The translations under genes were made by a program, and so were the position numbers. A model generated the notes under the pieces. It was not told where the DNA came from. It searched no databases and saw only the letters and a program-made list of their open reading frames with translations. A stretch of 64,000 nucleotides of DNA from Dryas octopetala. Taxonomy: Eukaryota > Streptophyta > Magnoliopsida > Rosales > Rosaceae. The stretch covers positions 33,617,926 to 33,681,925 of the forward strand of contig OY992832.1 of NCBI GenBank assembly GCA_963921425.1, in the 5' to 3' direction. This document shows, piece after piece, positions 61,251-64,000 of this stretch (the first letter of the stretch is position 1; each line of letters begins with the position of its first letter).

Positions 61251-61924
61251 TGAAATTGTAAATAATTTTTTGGGTGGTTTACCTTAGTGATATATTATGA
61301 GAAAAAGAAACACTAAAATATAAAAAAAAAACAATAGAAAAATAGTTATACACTTATAATAAAAAACAGTTAAAAAAAAAAAAAAAAAGAAACAGTAAAA
61401 TAGAATACTGTGAGAAATAAATAGAGTAAATTAAAATATTTACAATAAGAAATAGTAAAATAAAATATTTTTATAAAAGAAAACTGTATATAGAAAAAAA
61501 GCAAAAAGAATAAGTATACTTAAAAAACAGTAAAATACAGTAAAGAAATTTATAGAAAAAGTGAATGAGAAATTATTTTGCAAAAAAAAAGAGTAAAGTA
61601 AAATATTTTTAGAAATGAGAACAGGAAAATATAGAAAAAAGAATAAAATAGGTATACCTTTAACAAAAAACAGTAAAAGAATAATTATGTTGTAAGCCAG
61701 CAGAGTGAGTAGAGCCCAACCATGGTTAAGAGAGAAGAGCCCAACTCAAGTATATTGGGCTAAGGGACTGGGCCTTAAAGAGAAAATATCTTTTTGTTGT
61801 TAAACTCCAATTCTGAAAGCCCAGCCGAATTTTAGTTTTGGGCCGTTCGACCTTCTCTTTCGTAGGCCCAATTTTTTGCTTGGCCCATTTTACGTTTTTT
61901 ATATAGTATTTATTTTTGTGTATA
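61251..61924. other. A-rich spacer, no gene recognised
   Basis: Repeated AAAACAGTAAAATA and TAGAAAAAAG motifs at 61320-61690, then a more mixed stretch with GGCCCA-type motifs (61735-61890). No open frame of interest. Confidence 0.5.
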
Positions 61925-62164
61925 TTTTATTAGTGTTTGACTGTTGACTTTTACTGTTCATGGTTTGACTTTTATGGTTACTGTTTGGATTTTGACTTTG
62001 TACTGTTACGCGGTTGACTTTGACTTGTACTGTTGATCGGTTGACTTTGACTGTTACTGTTGCTCAGTTGACTTTGACTTTTTACTGTTGCTCAGTTGAC
62101 TTTGACTTTTTACTGTTTCTCAGTTGACTTTGACTTTTTACTGTTGCTGAGTTGACTTTGACTT
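61925..62164 (+). repeat. 28-bp minisatellite next to the telomere
   Basis: CAGTTGACTTTGACTTTTTACTGTTGCT is repeated with little change at 62066-62149, with decaying versions back to about 61930. Each unit holds TTGACTTTGAC, two W-box cores (TTGAC). Confidence 0.85.
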
Positions 62165-64000
62165 GAGGGTATAGGGTATAGGGTTTAGGGTTTAGGGTTT
62201 AGGGTTTAGGGTTTAGGGTTTAGGGTTTAGGGTTTAGGGTTTAGGGTTTAGGGTTTAGGGTTTAGGGTATAGGGTTTAGGGTTTAGGGTTTAGGGTTTAG
62301 GGTTTAGGGTTTAGGGTTTAGGGTTTAGGGTTTAGGGTTTAGGGTTTAGGGTTTAGGGTATAGGGTTTAGGGTTTAGGGTTTAGGGTTTAGGGTTTAGGG
62401 TTTAGGGTTTAGGGTTTAGGGTTTAGGGTTTAGGGTTTAGGGTTTAGGGTTTAGGGTTTAGGGTTTAGGGTTTAGGGTTTAGGGTTTAGGGTTTAGGGTT
62501 TAGGGTTTAGGGTTTAGGGTTTAGGGTTTAGGGTTTAGGGTTTAGGGTTTAGGGTTTAGGGTTTAGGGTTTAGGGTTTAGGGTTTAGGGTTTAGGGTTTA
62601 GGGTTTAGGGTTTAGGGTTTAGGGTTTAGGGTTTAGGGTTTAGGGTTTAGGGTTTAGGGTTTAGGGTTTAGGGTTTAGGGTTTAGGGTTTAGGGTTTAGG
62701 GTTTAGGGTTTAGGGTTTAGGGTTTAGGGTTTAGGGTTTAGGGTTTAGGGTTTAGGGTTTAGGGTTTAGGGTTTAGGGTTTAGGGTTTAGGGTTTAGGGT
62801 TTAGGGTTTAGGGTTTAGGGTTTAGGGTTTAGGGTTTAGGGTTTAGGGTTTAGGGTTTAGGGTTTAGGGTTTAGGGTTTAGGGTTTAGGGTTTAGGGTTT
62901 AGGGTTTAGGGTTTAGGGTTTAGGGTTTAGGGTTTAGGGTTTAGGGTTTAGGGTTTAGGGTTTAGGGTTTAGGGTTTAGGGTTTAGGGTTTAGGGTTTAG
63001 GGTTTAGGGTTTAGGGTTTAGGGTTTAGGGTTTAGGGTTTAGGGTTTAGGGTTTAGGGTTTAGGGTTTAGGGTTTAGGGTTTAGGGTTTAGGGTTTAGGG
63101 TTTAGGGTTTAGGGTTTAGGGTTTAGGGTTTAGGGTTTAGGGTTTAGGGTTTAGGGTTTAGGGTTTAGGGTTTAGGGTTTAGGGTTTAGGGTTTAGGGTT
63201 TAGGGTTTAGGGTTTAGGGTTTAGGGTTTAGGGTTTAGGGTTTAGGGTTTAGGGTTTAGGGTTTAGGGTTTAGGGTTTAGGGTTTAGGGTTTAGGGTTTA
63301 GGGTTTAGGGTTTAGGGTTTAGGGTTTAGGGTTTAGGGTTTAGGGTTTAGGGTTTAGGGTTTAGGGTTTAGGGTTTAGGGTTTAGGGTTTAGGGTTTAGG
63401 GTTTAGGGTTTAGGGTTTAGGGTTTAGGGTTTAGGGTTTAGGGTTTAGGGTTTAGGGTTTAGGGTTTAGGGTTTAGGGTTTAGGGTTTAGGGTTTAGGGT
63501 TTAGGGTTTAGGGTTTAGGGTTTAGGGTTTAGGGTTTAGGGTTTAGGGTTTAGGGTTTAGGGTTTAGGGTTTAGGGTTTAGGGTTTAGGGTTTAGGGTTT
63601 AGGGTGTTTAGGGTTTAGGGTTTAGGGTTTAGGGTTTAGGGTTTAGGGTATAGGGTTTAGGGTATGGGGTTTAGGGTATAGGGTTTAGGGTTTAGGGTTT
63701 AGGGTTTAAGGGTTATATGGTTTAGGGTTTAGGGTTAGGGTTTAGGGTTTAGGGTTTAGGGTTTAGGGTTTAGGGTTTAGGGTTTTAGGGTTTAGGGTGT
63801 TTAGGGTTTAGGGTTTAGGGTTTAGCAATTAGGGTTTAGGGTTTAGGGTTTAGGGTTTAGGTGGTTTAGGGTTTAGGGTTTAGGGTTTAGGGTTTAGGGT
63901 TTAGGGTTTAGGGTTTAGGGTTTAGGGTTTAGGGTTTAGGGTTTAGGGTTTAGGGTTTAGGGTTTAGGGTTTAGGGGTTTAGGGTTTAGGGTTTAGGGTT
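62165..64000 (+). repeat. Telomere, (TTTAGGG)n
   Basis: About 1.84 kb of the canonical plant telomere heptamer, G-rich strand running 5'->3' to the window end, as expected at a right chromosome terminus. TATAGGG variants occur at the inner edge (62168-62187, 62266, 62358). Units 62370-63600 are almost perfect. From 63601 to 63980 variants reappear (GTGTTTAGGG, TATGGGG, a TTTTAGGG expansion, TTTAGCAATTAGGG, GGTGGTTTAGGG). Confidence 0.97.

Overview
The window is the right-hand end of a plant chromosome arm, most likely from a eudicot. It is AT-rich, its genes have many GT-AG introns, it carries plant transposon families (CACTA, Mutator/FAR1, copia, gypsy, L1-type LINE, hAT and MITEs), and its last 1.8 kb is an array of the plant telomere repeat TTTAGGG reading 5'->3' into the end of the window. 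The species cannot be told from the sequence.

Two host genes look complete and intact. The first, on the minus strand at 8539-25622, is SCYL2, a SCY1-like pseudokinase of clathrin/trans-Golgi trafficking. It has 14 exons (931 codons in frame), and its introns carry a LINE, a gypsy element with a nested hAT-like element, and a second LINE with a 19-bp target duplication. The second, on the plus strand at 49214-53643, is a TatD-family metal-dependent hydrolase with 8 exons and 295 residues. A 650-bp foldback element ends 87 bp before its ATG.

Most of the rest is nested mobile DNA. At 1-5841 lies the right part of a CACTA element that has captured exons of an XRN-type 5'-3' exoribonuclease. A decayed copia retrotransposon follows (5842-7660). 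At 27317-47101 sits a 19.8-kb Mutator-like element. It carries a plant-mobile-domain (PMD) gene on the plus strand and a FAR1/MULE transposase joined to an OTU cysteine-protease-like domain on the minus strand. Arrays of short TTCGGCAG/CTGCCGAA hairpins separate the genes. Two further CACTA elements with clean 3-bp target duplications (33284-40235, TTA; 40511-46226, TTT) have inserted into its transposase gene. One carries a captured CCHC zinc-knuckle gene and the other a captured oxidosqualene-cyclase fragment.

The subtelomere (55745-64000) holds a 12-bp repeat related to the telomere unit (GAAACCCTAATT and variants). Its G-rich strand switches from plus to minus near 56640. A MITE, a second copy of the element seen at 25938-27142, an A-rich stretch and a 28-bp minisatellite follow, and the telomere begins at about 62165.

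All exon boundaries were placed by eye from splice sites and reading frame. No database search was run, and family names come from recognised motifs.
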